Source: Sinorhizobium medicae (GTDB lineage Bacteria; Pseudomonadota; Alphaproteobacteria; Rhizobiales; Rhizobiaceae). From it: DNA of 64,000 bases. The DNA is taken from the NCBI RefSeq assembly GCF_007827695.1, contig NZ_VITA01000002.1, forward strand, positions 372,001 through 436,000, in the 5' to 3' direction. The translations under genes and the position numbers were made by a program. Within the stretch, counting starts at the first letter, position 1; each line of letters begins with the position of its first letter. Below are positions 9,444 through 18,365 of this stretch, one piece after another. The notes under the pieces are model-generated. The model had not been told where the DNA came from and did no database searches. It was given only the letters and a program-made list of their open reading frames with translations.

Positions 9444-10583
9444 TCAAGCGCCTCCGACATAGGTCCTGTGATAGCGCCGTCCGAGGCTCGTCAGGAGCTC
9501 GTAGCCGATGGTGCCGCCGGCACGCGCGACGTCGTCGATGGGGATATTGCGCCCGAAGAGCTCGATATAGTCGCCGGCACGCACGGTCGATTCCGGCAGG
9601 TCCGTAACATCGAAGAGGCTCAGATCCATCGTCACGCGCCCGACATGCGGCACCTTCCTGCCGTGCAGAAAACCGAAGGCGCCGGAGGGCATTGCCTGTC
9701 TGAGGGTGACGCCGCCGCCCGAAACCGAACGGTGGTAGCCGTCGGCATAGCCGATCGCGACCGTTGCAATTCGGCTGTCGCGGCCGAAACGGACCGAGGC
9801 GCCGTAGCTTGCGCTTTCGCCCGAGGGAACTGTTCTGATCTGCACGATGCGCGCCTCGGCGATGACGACCGGCTTCATCGGATTGACGTCGCCATCCACC
9901 GCTTCGCCGCCATAGACAGCGATGCCGGGCCGGGTGAGATCGAAGTGATAATCCTCGCCGAGGAAAACGCCGCCGGAGTTTGCAAGGCTTGCCGGCACGC
10001 CCTCGAAGAAGGCCGTCACCTCACGGAAGCGCTGGAGCTGATGGCGGTTCATCGGGTGCCCTGGATCGTCCGCGCAGGCGAGGTGGCTCATCACGAGGAC
10101 CGGCGAAAAACTGGCGGGCCGCACCGGGTCGTGAACGAGCCGGAGGGCCTCCTCCGGCGACAGGCCAAGCCGGTTCATGCCCGTATCGACGTGGAGAACG
10201 CAGGGGTGGTCGCCCCGTTCGGAAAGCGCCGCCATGAAATAGGCGAGTTGTTCCTGCGAATTGATGATCGGCACGAGATCGTTCTCGAAGAAGAGCGCCT
10301 CGTTGCCCGGCCACATTCCTGCGAGAACATAGACGCGGCCCTCCGGCACCAGCGGGCGCAACTCGGCCCCTTCCTCGACGCTGGCAACGAAAAAATCGCG
10401 CGCGCCGGCGGCGTAGAGGGCGGGAGCTGCTTGCATGACGCCGAGGCCGTAAGCATTCCCCTTCAGAACTGCGGCGGCGCGAGCTCTCCCGGACCGCTCG
10501 TTCATCATGCGCCAATTGTCGGCGAGTGCCGCGAGATCGACGGTCAGCCTGCTGGAAGCGGAGGAGAAATCGGAGTTTTGCAT
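9444..10583 (-). CDS. alr: alanine racemase
   Basis: PLP enzyme that interconverts L- and D-alanine for peptidoglycan. From the ATG at 10583 it has 379 residues. The PLP lysine is in AVLKGNAYGLG near the N terminus and the second catalytic base is the Tyr in SASYGASV. Upstream in-frame codons to 10670 are Arg-rich and unlike the family, so they are left out. radA follows after 120 bases; the AraC-type gene is divergent. Confidence 0.93.
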   Translation of the reverse strand: MQNSDFSSASSRLTVDLAALADNWRMMNERSGRARAAAVLKGNAYGLGVMQAAPALYAAGARDFFVASVEEGAELRPLVPEGRVYVLAGMWPGNEALFFENDLVPIINSQEQLAYFMAALSERGDHPCVLHVDTGMNRLGLSPEEALRLVHDPVRPASFSPVLVMSHLACADDPGHPMNRHQLQRFREVTAFFEGVPASLANSGGVFLGEDYHFDLTRPGIAVYGGEAVDGDVNPMKPVVIAEARIVQIRTVPSGESASYGASVRFGRDSRIATVAIGYADGYHRSVSGGGVTLRQAMPSGAFGFLHGRKVPHVGRVTMDLSLFDVTDLPESTVRAGDYIELFGRNIPIDDVARAGGTIGYELLTSLGRRYHRTYVGGA

Positions 10584-10713
10584 AGCGGAACTCTGCGTGA
10601 GCGATATTGCAGCAATACATCCAAGCGCCGTCAGCCGCAAACGGCGGCGGCAAGGATCGGCCCGAAGCATTTTTATACAAGACGAGCGTTTTCGCGCCCG
10701 GTAGGATTAACCG

Positions 10714-11571
10714 ATGGAAACGATCTCACAGGAAAAGGCCATCGAGGCCATGCCGCTCGAGGGGGTCGAGCGAACGCGATTCTGGCGCGATGCGCGCTTC
10801 AAGGGGATGGAGTGCCTGAGCGCGACGTTCATCACGCATGAATTCGCGCCGCATGCGCACGACACGTTCAGCATCGGCGCGATCGAAGCGGGCTCTCAGA
10901 TAAGCACGATCAAGGGTGAGCGGTCGCAGACGGGGCCGGGAGATCTCTATCTCATCAACCCCGATGAGATCCACGACGGGCATCCGGGCCATGACGGCTA
11001 TCGATACCGGATGATCTATCCGTCGTCGGAACTGCTCGTAGAGACAATCGAGGATGTCACCGGCCGTTCCTTCAAAGGGACGCCGTCCTTCTCGCGGCTG
11101 CTTCTCACCGATAGGGAGCTCGCGGTCGGATTTCATCGCGCCCATCGCGCGTTGGAAGGCAAGGTCGGAACGCTGGAGGCGGACGAGAGCATGTTTGGTT
11201 TCCTGGCCAGGCTCTTCGAACGGCATGGCAGCGCCATCATCGTCCCCCTGCAGACGCGCGAGAGTTCAGCCGTGCACCGGGCGCGAGATTATCTCGTTGG
11301 AAACTACAGGTTCGACGTCGGACTGGAGGAACTTGCGAAGGTGGCGGGCCTCAGCCGCGCCCATTTGATCCGTGCCTTCCGAAAGGAATTCCACATCACT
11401 CCGCATGCTTTTCTCACCGACAAGCGCGTGCGCGAGGCAAAAGCGCTTCTTCGCAAGGGCTGGTCTGCAGCGGACACCGCATACTATTGCGGTTTCGCGG
11501 ATCAGGCGCATTTCAGCCGGCATTTCAAGGCTCGAACCGGCGTCACGCCGCGGGCCTACCGCTCAGCCTGA
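10714..11571 (+). CDS. AraC family transcriptional regulator
   Basis: A 285-residue regulator. The N-terminal half is a cupin-like sensing domain (HEFAPHAHDTFSIG, residues 42-55; PGDLYLINPDEIHDG). The C-terminal 100 residues hold two helix-turn-helix units (LEELAKVAGLSRAHLIRAF; AADTAYYCGFADQAHFSRHF). It lies 71 bases upstream of azlCD on the same strand, so it probably controls that exporter. The ligand may be an amino acid, by inference from the neighbours only. It is divergent from alr across 130 bases. Confidence 0.9.
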   Translation: METISQEKAIEAMPLEGVERTRFWRDARFKGMECLSATFITHEFAPHAHDTFSIGAIEAGSQISTIKGERSQTGPGDLYLINPDEIHDGHPGHDGYRYRMIYPSSELLVETIEDVTGRSFKGTPSFSRLLLTDRELAVGFHRAHRALEGKVGTLEADESMFGFLARLFERHGSAIIVPLQTRESSAVHRARDYLVGNYRFDVGLEELAKVAGLSRAHLIRAFRKEFHITPHAFLTDKRVREAKALLRKGWSAADTAYYCGFADQAHFSRHFKARTGVTPRAYRSA

Positions 11572-11642
11572 TCACTTTCGTTCAAGACGGGACGTCTTCT
11601 GTCTGATACCAGCCCTCGTCGCAAGCACGGGAGATCGCGGGC

Positions 11643-12344
11643 GTGAAAAAGACGCGGGCAGTCGAGGAATTCTGTGGAGGTTTCAGGGCGATGGCGCCGC
11701 TTATCGTGGCGGTGATGCCGATCGGGCTCGTCTTCGGAGCGATCGCCGCAACCAAGGGCCTGTCGAGCCTCGAAACCTTTTTGATGAGCGCGCTCGTCTT
11801 CGCCGGCGGCTCGCAATTCGTCGCGCTCGACATCTGGGCTCACCCCGCCTCATGGGCGGCTCTCGGATTTTCGGCGCTGCTCGTCAACATCCGCCATCTT
11901 CTGATGAGCGCGTCCATCGGCACGAAGATGCCGGCCTTTTCCGGCCCGGCGAAATATGCCGCAATGCTTCTGCTTGCAGACGAGATCTGGGCCATGGCCG
12001 AAGTCCGGGCGGGCGAGACGCGGCTCACGCCGGCCTGGTATGCAGGTCTTGCGCTACCCTTCTATCTGGTCTGGGTCATGGCCGGACTTGCCGGCTCGCT
12101 TGCCGGTGCGTTCCTCGGGGGCCCGAAGGCGCTCGGCCTCGATTTCGCCTTTCCGGCGGTCTTCATCGTCCTGCTCATTGGCTTCTGGAAGGGACGCGGA
12201 ACGGGTGCGGTTCTCGCCGCGAGCGCAGCGGCGGCGGTGCTCGCGCACCAGTTCCTCCCCGGAGTCTGGTACATCGCCGCCGGCGCGGCCGCGGGCGTCA
12301 TTGCGGCGCTTTTCACCGGGGAACGCCAGGAGGCCTGCGCGTGA
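11643..12344 (+). CDS. azlC: AzlC family amino-acid exporter, large subunit
   Basis: A 233-residue inner-membrane protein with about six to eight hydrophobic segments. The family-typical stretches MPIGLVFGAIA and FAGGSQFVA lie in the N-terminal half and NIRHLLMSAS in the middle. AzlC/AzlD (YgaZ/YgaH type) pairs export branched-chain amino acids. The GTG start at 11643 fits the family N terminus. The last four bases overlap the azlD start (GTGA), so the two subunits are translationally coupled. Confidence 0.88.
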   Translation: MKKTRAVEEFCGGFRAMAPLIVAVMPIGLVFGAIAATKGLSSLETFLMSALVFAGGSQFVALDIWAHPASWAALGFSALLVNIRHLLMSASIGTKMPAFSGPAKYAAMLLLADEIWAMAEVRAGETRLTPAWYAGLALPFYLVWVMAGLAGSLAGAFLGGPKALGLDFAFPAVFIVLLIGFWKGRGTGAVLAASAAAAVLAHQFLPGVWYIAAGAAAGVIAALFTGERQEACA

Positions 12345-12643
12345 CGCTCGATCCGCATACGCTTCTTGCGATTGTCACCATGGCCGCTGCCACGATACTG
12401 ACCCGGCTCGGCGGTCTTGTCCTCATCCGATTCGTGACGATCGGCCCGAAACAGAAACGGGCCCTCGAGGCGATCCCGCCGGCGGTGCTGATGGCCGTCA
12501 TCGCTCCGACAGCGCTGGTCACCGGGCCGGCCGAAACGCTCGCGGCGCTCGCGACAGCGCTCGTCGCTATGCGGCTGCCGCTGCTTGCGGCGGTGGCGAC
12601 CGGGGTGATGGTGGTCGCGCTTGCGAGGATGTTCGGGGCGTGA
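12341..12643 (+). CDS. azlD: AzlD family amino-acid exporter, small subunit
   Basis: A 100-residue protein with three to four hydrophobic segments, the expected partner of AzlC. The GTG start at 12341 overlaps the azlC stop by four bases and follows AGGAGG within the azlC 3' end. Length and the TILTRLGGLVLIRF N terminus fit the AzlD/YgaH family. It ends 24 bases before the convergent dnaB stop. Confidence 0.87.
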   Translation: MTLDPHTLLAIVTMAAATILTRLGGLVLIRFVTIGPKQKRALEAIPPAVLMAVIAPTALVTGPAETLAALATALVAMRLPLLAAVATGVMVVALARMFGA

Positions 12644-12667
12644 GGGCGGACCCCTACGACAATCGCC

Positions 12668-14167
12668 TCAATGCTCGTATTGCGTGAACGAAGGATCGGC
12701 GAGGTCGGAGAAGCGCGTGAACTCGGACTGGAAGGCGAGCTTGACGGTGCCGGTCGGTCCGTGGCGCTGCTTGGCGATGATCACGTCGGCTGTGCCCTTC
12801 ACCTTCTCCATCTGCATCTTCCACTCTTCATATTTCGGATCGAACTCGTCGCGCGGTTCCACATTCTTCACGTAATATTCCTCGCGGAACACGAAGAGCA
12901 CGACGTCTGCATCCTGTTCGATCGAGCCCGATTCACGCAGGTCGGAGAGCTGCGGGCGCTTGTCCTCGCGGCTCTCGACGGCACGGGAGAGCTGCGAAAG
13001 CGCGATGATCGGCACGTTCAGTTCCTTGCCGAGCGCCTTCAGGCCGGTGGTGATTTCGGTGATCTCCTGCACACGGTTTTCGCCCGATTTCTTCGAACCG
13101 GTCATCAGCTGGATGTAGTCGACCACGAGCACGTCCAGGCCGCGCTGCCGCTTCAGGCGGCGTGCGCGCGCCGCAAGCTGGGCGATTGAGATGCCGCCGG
13201 TCTGGTCGATATAGAGAGGCACCTTCTGCATCATCTGCGAGCAGGCTACGAGCTTCTCGAAATCGGCTTCCGAAATCTCGCCGCGGCGGATCTTCGACGA
13301 CGAGACTTCGGTCTGCTCCGAGATGATACGGGTGGCTAGCTGCTCGGAGGACATTTCGAGCGAATAGAAGCCGACAACCCCCCCGTTCTTCGCCTTGAAG
13401 GAACCATCGGGTTGAACCTCAGGGTCGTAGGACGCAGCGATGTTGTAGGCGATATTGGTCGCAAGCGAGGTCTTGCCCATGCCGGGACGGCCGGCAAGAA
13501 TGATCAGGTCCGAGCGCTGCAGGCCGCCCATCTTCGAGTCGAGCGAGTGGATACCTGTGGAAATGCCGGAAAGATGACCATCGCGCTCGAATGCCTGCCC
13601 GGCCATGTCGATGGCAAGCGCCACCGCGTCGTTGAAGGACTGAAAGCCGCCGTCGTAGCGACCGGTCTCGGCCAGTTCGAACAACCTTCGTTCGGCGTCT
13701 TCGATCTGGTTTTGCGGGGGCATGTCGAGGGGCGCGTCATAGGCGATATTCACCATGTCTTCGCCGATGGTGATCAGCGACCGGCGGAGCGCCAGGTCGT
13801 AGATCGCGCGGCCATAATCCTCGGCATTGATGATGGACACTGCTTCGGCGGCGAGACGCGCGAGATATTGCGCGACCGTCAGGTCGCCGACCTTGTCGTC
13901 GGCCTTGAGGAAGGTCTTGACGGTTACGGGGTTGGCCGTCTTCCCCATGCGGATGATTTCGCCCGCGATCTCGAAAATCCTGCGATGCAGCGGCTCATAG
14001 AGGTGGACGGGCTTCAGGAAGTCCGAGACGCGGTAATAGGCGTCGTTATTGACGAGAATAGCGCCGAGCAGCGCCTGCTCCGCTTCCAGATTGTTCGGCG
14101 CCTCGCGATAATGCTGTTCCGCCTGATCCTTGGCCAAAGGGGCGAGCTTTCGCGCTGCGTCGTTCAT
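12668..14167 (-). CDS. dnaB: replicative DNA helicase DnaB
   Basis: Hexameric 5'-3' helicase at the replication fork. It has 499 residues: an N-terminal DnaB domain (about 25-130) that meets primase, and a RecA-like C-terminal domain with Walker A GRPGMGKT (226-233) and the VVDYIQLM Walker B region. There is no intein or insertion. In many bacteria dnaB follows rplI and alr; here alr, dnaB and the rpsF-rplI operon lie close but in separate units. Confidence 0.97.
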   Translation of the reverse strand: MNDAARKLAPLAKDQAEQHYREAPNNLEAEQALLGAILVNNDAYYRVSDFLKPVHLYEPLHRRIFEIAGEIIRMGKTANPVTVKTFLKADDKVGDLTVAQYLARLAAEAVSIINAEDYGRAIYDLALRRSLITIGEDMVNIAYDAPLDMPPQNQIEDAERRLFELAETGRYDGGFQSFNDAVALAIDMAGQAFERDGHLSGISTGIHSLDSKMGGLQRSDLIILAGRPGMGKTSLATNIAYNIAASYDPEVQPDGSFKAKNGGVVGFYSLEMSSEQLATRIISEQTEVSSSKIRRGEISEADFEKLVACSQMMQKVPLYIDQTGGISIAQLAARARRLKRQRGLDVLVVDYIQLMTGSKKSGENRVQEITEITTGLKALGKELNVPIIALSQLSRAVESREDKRPQLSDLRESGSIEQDADVVLFVFREEYYVKNVEPRDEFDPKYEEWKMQMEKVKGTADVIIAKQRHGPTGTVKLAFQSEFTRFSDLADPSFTQYEH

Positions 14168-14488
14168 CGTATCCGTTTCCGCTTATGATCCCTGAGGCAC
14201 CCGGTTTGCTGACTGTTGCGGGCCACGTCTAGTGCAGGCAGGCAACAGTCGCGTGGCATACAACTCCACCTGATGCCTTTGCCCGTTGTTCGACTGATCC
14301 ACAGGGAAGGCAAGGGCAAAGTTGCAAAAAAATACATTCTCGCGCGGTGCTGGTTGACGCCGCGGCTATGGGTAAAAATATCTGATTCGCACGTCCGCGT
14401 CCCCGTGCGCGCATCTTGAAACAGGCCCGCCGCCGGATTAAATAGTGCCAAGATGGTTAGCATGCTAGTAATATGGAAACGATATTAA
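14168..14488. other. intergenic region between dnaB and the marR gene
   Basis: 321 bases between divergent genes that must hold both promoters. The part near marR is AT-richer and contains a 10-bp palindrome at 14458-14467. Short open frames here have no recognisable product and look non-coding. Confidence 0.5.
14458..14467. promoter_or_regulatory. candidate MarR operator
   Basis: A perfect 10-bp palindrome, TAGCATGCTA, lies 21 bases before the marR start in an AT-rich stretch. MarR-type repressors commonly bind such short dyads over their own promoter. There is no second copy in this gap that I can see. Confidence 0.4.
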
Positions 14489-14941
14489 ATGTCTGAGACG
14501 AAGGTCAGTCGCGAACTGTTCGACGCGCTTGCGACGGTTAATCGCAAGCTGAGGTCGGTGTTCGACGCGCGGGTCAAGGAGCGCGGTCTAACGCTGCCCC
14601 GTGCGCGGATGCTGTTCGCTCTCGCCAGGAAAGAAGGTCTCAATCAACGCGAATTGGCCGAAGAACTCGATATCGAAACGCCGACCATAGTCCGGCTTCT
14701 CGACGGCATGGAGAACCAGGGGTTCATCGAGCGCCGCGTCGAACTTTCCGACCGGCGTGCGAAGCAGATCTACATGACGGTCTCCGGCCGCGCGCTGGCG
14801 GAGGAGATCCAGAAGCTTGCAAGCGATATCCGCGAGGAGGTTCTGGGCGGGCTGCGGCCGGAGGAGATCGCCGGTGCGCTGAAGGTCGTCAACACGATCG
14901 CAACGAACATCCAGTCGATCGGGCGGAGTGGCGGCCGATGA
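14489..14941 (+). CDS. MarR family transcriptional regulator
   Basis: A 150-residue winged-helix regulator. The LNQRELAEELDIETPTIVR recognition helix region lies at 51-70 and the wing contains ERRVELSDRRAKQIYMT. The gene overlaps the following efflux gene by four bases (ATGA), so it almost certainly represses this efflux operon and its own promoter. The inducing ligand is unknown. Confidence 0.9.
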   Translation: MSETKVSRELFDALATVNRKLRSVFDARVKERGLTLPRARMLFALARKEGLNQRELAEELDIETPTIVRLLDGMENQGFIERRVELSDRRAKQIYMTVSGRALAEEIQKLASDIREEVLGGLRPEEIAGALKVVNTIATNIQSIGRSGGR

Positions 14942-16548
14942 CATCCAATGCGGCCCCGCAGCCGAGCCTTCCTGCTCAGATGGCGCCCGGTAAATCGGCC
15001 CTTTACATTGCCGGCTCCGCGTTCCTTTTCCTGACGCAGGGACTCGGCCTGAATCTGGCGTCGGCCAACCTTGCGCAGGTCCAGGGCTCCCTTTCGGCCA
15101 CATCAGTCGAGGCTGCATGGCTTGCGGCTGCCTATATGGCTCCGAATGTCAGCCTTTCAGCCGCTCTCGTGAAGATCCGCGCCCAGTACGGCCTGCGCCG
15201 CTTTGCTGAACTGGGCATCGCCGGCTTCGTCATCGCTTCGTTGATGAACGTCTTCGTCTCGGATCTTCACTCGGCAATCGTCGTCCGCTTCATCAGCGGA
15301 ATTGCGGCCGCGCCTTTGTCGTCGCTCGGCTTCCTCTATATGCTGGAAGCCTTCTCGCCGGAGAGAAAGCTGACGATAGGCCTCGCACTTGCCCTGACAT
15401 GCACGACCCTGGCCGCTCCGGTCACGCGTCTGATCTCGCCGCAGCTTATCGAAATCGGACAATGGCACGGACTGTACACCCTCGAAATGGCGCTCTCGCT
15501 GCTCGCATTGCCGATCATCTATTTGCTGCCGCTGACGCCGGTGCCCCATGGCAAGGTCATTCAGCGTACCGATATTTCCAGCTATCTGCTGCTCGCCGTC
15601 GGCTTTGGCTGCCTTGCCGTCGTCCTCGCCATGGGGAGGCTCTATTGGTGGTTCGAGGCTCCCTGGCTCGGCGTCCTGCTCGCGCTCTCGGTCGTGACTC
15701 TCACGACGGTGATACTGATCGAGCTCAACCGTGAGCAGCCCCTAATCGACGTGCGCTGGCTGGCCTCGCGCGAGATCGTGCATTTCGCTGTGGTCCTGTT
15801 GATCTTCCGCCTCGTCGCCTCGGAGCAGTCGGCGATCGCCACCAGTTTCTACCAATTGCTCGGCCTGCAATATGATCAGCTCGCCACGCTTTACTGGATT
15901 ATTCTGGCCGCGTCGGTCGGCGGAGGGCTGCTCTGCGCGGCGCTGATGGACCCGGCGCGCGCGGACGTCGTCCATGTACTTGCCTTAAGCATGATCACGG
16001 TCGGAGCTTACATGGACAGTCATGCGACGAGCCTCACGCGACCCGAGCAGATGTATGTGAGCCAGGCTTTGGTCAGCGCTGGCTCGGCTCTTTTCCTGCC
16101 GCCGGCGATGGCGCGAGGTTTCAGGTCGGCGCTCGCAAAAGGCCCGAACTACATCTTGAGCTTCATCGTGGTTTTTCTGTTCACGCAAAGCATTGGCGGC
16201 CTGATGGGCTCGGCCGCCTTTGGGACTTTCGTGACATTACGCGAAAAATTCCACGCCAATGTTCTGGCCGAGCAGATCGTTCTCACCAATCCCTTCGTCG
16301 CCCAGCGCATCGGCCAGCTGTCGGGCGGTTACGCCAGCGCAATTGGCGACAAGGCGTTGCTGCACGGGGAAGGTGTGGCCCTGCTTGGACGGTCGATTAC
16401 CCGCGAGTCCAACATCCTCGCCTACAACGATGCCTTCCTGCTGATTGCTATCATCGCGGTTTTCGCACTCGCGGTGCTGCTCGTACAGGTTGGAGTCAAA
16501 CGGCTTGCCCGGCCCGGTCTCAACGCCGCGTCGGCGGCCCTACACTGA
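14938..16548 (+). CDS. EmrB/QacA-type MFS drug efflux transporter
   Basis: A 536-residue inner-membrane transporter with about 14 predicted membrane segments, the size of the DHA2 drug:proton antiporters. It opens with a short hydrophilic N terminus, then GLGLNLASANLAQVQGSL. It is translationally coupled to marR and followed after 16 bases by an EmrA-like membrane-fusion gene, so the pair should form a tripartite pump with a TolC-type channel encoded elsewhere. The substrate is not evident. Confidence 0.88.
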   Translation: MTSNAAPQPSLPAQMAPGKSALYIAGSAFLFLTQGLGLNLASANLAQVQGSLSATSVEAAWLAAAYMAPNVSLSAALVKIRAQYGLRRFAELGIAGFVIASLMNVFVSDLHSAIVVRFISGIAAAPLSSLGFLYMLEAFSPERKLTIGLALALTCTTLAAPVTRLISPQLIEIGQWHGLYTLEMALSLLALPIIYLLPLTPVPHGKVIQRTDISSYLLLAVGFGCLAVVLAMGRLYWWFEAPWLGVLLALSVVTLTTVILIELNREQPLIDVRWLASREIVHFAVVLLIFRLVASEQSAIATSFYQLLGLQYDQLATLYWIILAASVGGGLLCAALMDPARADVVHVLALSMITVGAYMDSHATSLTRPEQMYVSQALVSAGSALFLPPAMARGFRSALAKGPNYILSFIVVFLFTQSIGGLMGSAAFGTFVTLREKFHANVLAEQIVLTNPFVAQRIGQLSGGYASAIGDKALLHGEGVALLGRSITRESNILAYNDAFLLIAIIAVFALAVLLVQVGVKRLARPGLNAASAALH

Positions 16549-16564
16549 TCGATGAAGTAAAGTC

Positions 16565-17632
16565 ATGTTGAAACATTTTCGCTCCCCCAGCACGCTGGTC
16601 GTGCTTGTAGCCGGCCTTGCCGGTCTTTCGCTCGTCCTTTACGCCTGGCGTCTGCCGCCCTTTGCCAGCTCCGTCGAAACCACGGAGAACGCCTATGTCC
16701 GCGGCTATGTGACGACTATCAGCCCGCAGCTTGCCGGCTACGTCGCCGAGGTGCCGGTGCGAGACTACGAGGAGGTTAAGGCGGGCCAGCTCCTCGCCAG
16801 GATCGACGACCGGATCTTCGTCCAGAAGCTTGCGCAGGCGAAAGCCATGCTCGCGACACAGCGGGCGGCCCTCGCGAACTCCTTCGAACAGGAGCTCTCG
16901 GCAAAGGCTGGAATTACCGCGAGCGAGGCCCAGCTCGACGGGGCTAAAGCAGCATTGGCAACCGCGAGGGCCACTTGGGATCGTATTCGTCCGCTCGCCG
17001 ACAAGGGCGTTGCAACACGGAGCGACGCCGACCAGGCACGGGCCGCCTTCCAGCAGGCGGAAGCGGGCGTCAAACAGGCGATCGCCAATCTCGAAGTCTC
17101 GCGGCAATCACTCGCCACCACACTCGGCGCGCGCGCCGGCCTTCAGGGTTCGGTTTCCGGTGCCGAGGCGGCCGTTGAACTCGCCCAGATCGACCTCGAC
17201 AACACCAGGATCGTTGCGCCGCGTGCCGGTAGACTTGGCGAGATTGGCGCCCGTGTCGGACAATATGTCACTGCCGGCACGCAATTGGTTTCGGTCGTGC
17301 CGCATGACGTCTGGATCGTCGCCAACTTCAAGGAGACGCAGCTTGACGGGATGAGGGTCGGTCAGCCCGTCACCATCTGGGTGGACGCCCTGAAACGCCA
17401 GGAGTTGAAAGGTCACATCGAGCGCTTCTCTCCAGCCGCGGGGTCGGAATTCAGCATAATACGTCCCGACAACGCCACCGGCAATTTCACGAAGGTGGCG
17501 CAACGTCTCGGCGTGCGGATCGCCGTCGATCCCGAACAGCCGTTGGCCGAGCGCCTTGCTCCCGGGCTTTCGGTCGTGGTCAAGGTCGACAAGGCGGCCG
17601 AACCGCAGGCATCAATCGCATCCGCAGGATAG
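16565..17632 (+). CDS. EmrA/HlyD-type membrane fusion protein
   Basis: A 355-residue periplasmic adaptor. It has one N-terminal membrane anchor (about 10-28), a biotinyl-lipoyl half-motif around TTENAYVRGYVTTISPQLAG, a coiled-coil hairpin (about 85-190, Ala/Glu/Gln-rich), the second lipoyl half (IVAPRAGRLGEIGARVGQ) and a beta-barrel end. It links the upstream MFS pump to an outer-membrane channel. It is the last gene of the operon; a strong terminator follows. Confidence 0.9.
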   Translation: MLKHFRSPSTLVVLVAGLAGLSLVLYAWRLPPFASSVETTENAYVRGYVTTISPQLAGYVAEVPVRDYEEVKAGQLLARIDDRIFVQKLAQAKAMLATQRAALANSFEQELSAKAGITASEAQLDGAKAALATARATWDRIRPLADKGVATRSDADQARAAFQQAEAGVKQAIANLEVSRQSLATTLGARAGLQGSVSGAEAAVELAQIDLDNTRIVAPRAGRLGEIGARVGQYVTAGTQLVSVVPHDVWIVANFKETQLDGMRVGQPVTIWVDALKRQELKGHIERFSPAAGSEFSIIRPDNATGNFTKVAQRLGVRIAVDPEQPLAERLAPGLSVVVKVDKAAEPQASIASAG

Positions 17633-17697
17633 ACGAGTTCTGAGATGCTTTGCCCAGACGACGAGTATATCAGGCCTGGCTGGCCTGGTGTCCCGGA

Positions 17698-17739
17698 AAT
17701 GAAGAAAGCCCGGACCGCGAGATCCGGGCTTTCTTCATT
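17698..17739. terminator. bidirectional Rho-independent terminator
   Basis: A 17-bp stem (17698-17714 with 17723-17739) with an 8-base loop. The core AAAGCCCGGA pairs with TCCGGGCTTT. A-rich and T-rich flanks on both sides let it work for the efflux operon (plus) and the rplI operon (minus), which converge here. Confidence 0.85.
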
Positions 17740-17755
17740 GGAATCCGTTCAGGAA

Positions 17756-18331
17756 TTATTCTTCTTCGGATTCGATCTCGGCTTCCGGGTTGAAGAAGTC
17801 TTCGGGCTTCAGGGCGTCTTCGTCGACGCCGTAGATGGCGTCAGCGGAGGTCAGGCTTTCGCCCTTGGCCTGGCGCTCGGCTTCTTCGGCGGAACGGGCA
17901 ACGTTGATTTCGATCGCCACGTCGACTTCCCCGTGCAGGTGCAGCGTGACCGTGTGGAGGCCGATTGCCTTGATCGGCTGGTTGAGATCAACCTGGTTCC
18001 GGTTGATGTTGAAACCTTCGGCAGCCAGCGTCTCGACGATGTCGCGGGCAGCGACCGAGCCGTAAAGCTGGCCGGTTTCGCCAGCGGAGCGGACGATGAT
18101 GAAGGACTTGCCGTCAAGCGACTCGGCAACCTTCTGTGCTTCCGACTTGCGCTCGAGGTTACGGGCTTCGAGCGTGGAACGCTCGGCTTCGAAACGTGCC
18201 TTGTTGGAGGCATTGGCGCGTAGCGCCTTGCCGAGCGGCAACAGGTAGTTGCGCGCGAAGCCGTCGCGAACCTTTACGGTTTCGCCCATCTGGCCGAGCT
18301 TGGCGATGCGTTCGAGTAGGATGACTTCCAT
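17756..18331 (-). CDS. rplI: 50S ribosomal protein L9
   Basis: A 191-residue L9, longer than the 149 of E. coli. The signature region [21 protein letters not shown] is at 10-31, followed by the long connecting helix and the C-terminal rRNA-binding domain (to about 150). It then has an acidic tail ending ESEEE, which is common in alphaproteobacteria. It is the last gene of the rpsF operon, 34 bases after the DUF2232 gene. Confidence 0.97.
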   Translation of the reverse strand: MEVILLERIAKLGQMGETVKVRDGFARNYLLPLGKALRANASNKARFEAERSTLEARNLERKSEAQKVAESLDGKSFIIVRSAGETGQLYGSVAARDIVETLAAEGFNINRNQVDLNQPIKAIGLHTVTLHLHGEVDVAIEINVARSAEEAERQAKGESLTSADAIYGVDEDALKPEDFFNPEAEIESEEE

Positions 18332-18365
18332 TTTGATTTCCTTTCAGTTCGATTTGTTTCGGTAG

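Noticed and set aside
8094-10841. Two long plus-strand open frames opposite radA and alr
   Set aside because: The minus-strand genes are unmistakable, and the antisense translations are low in hydrophobic structure and domain-free.
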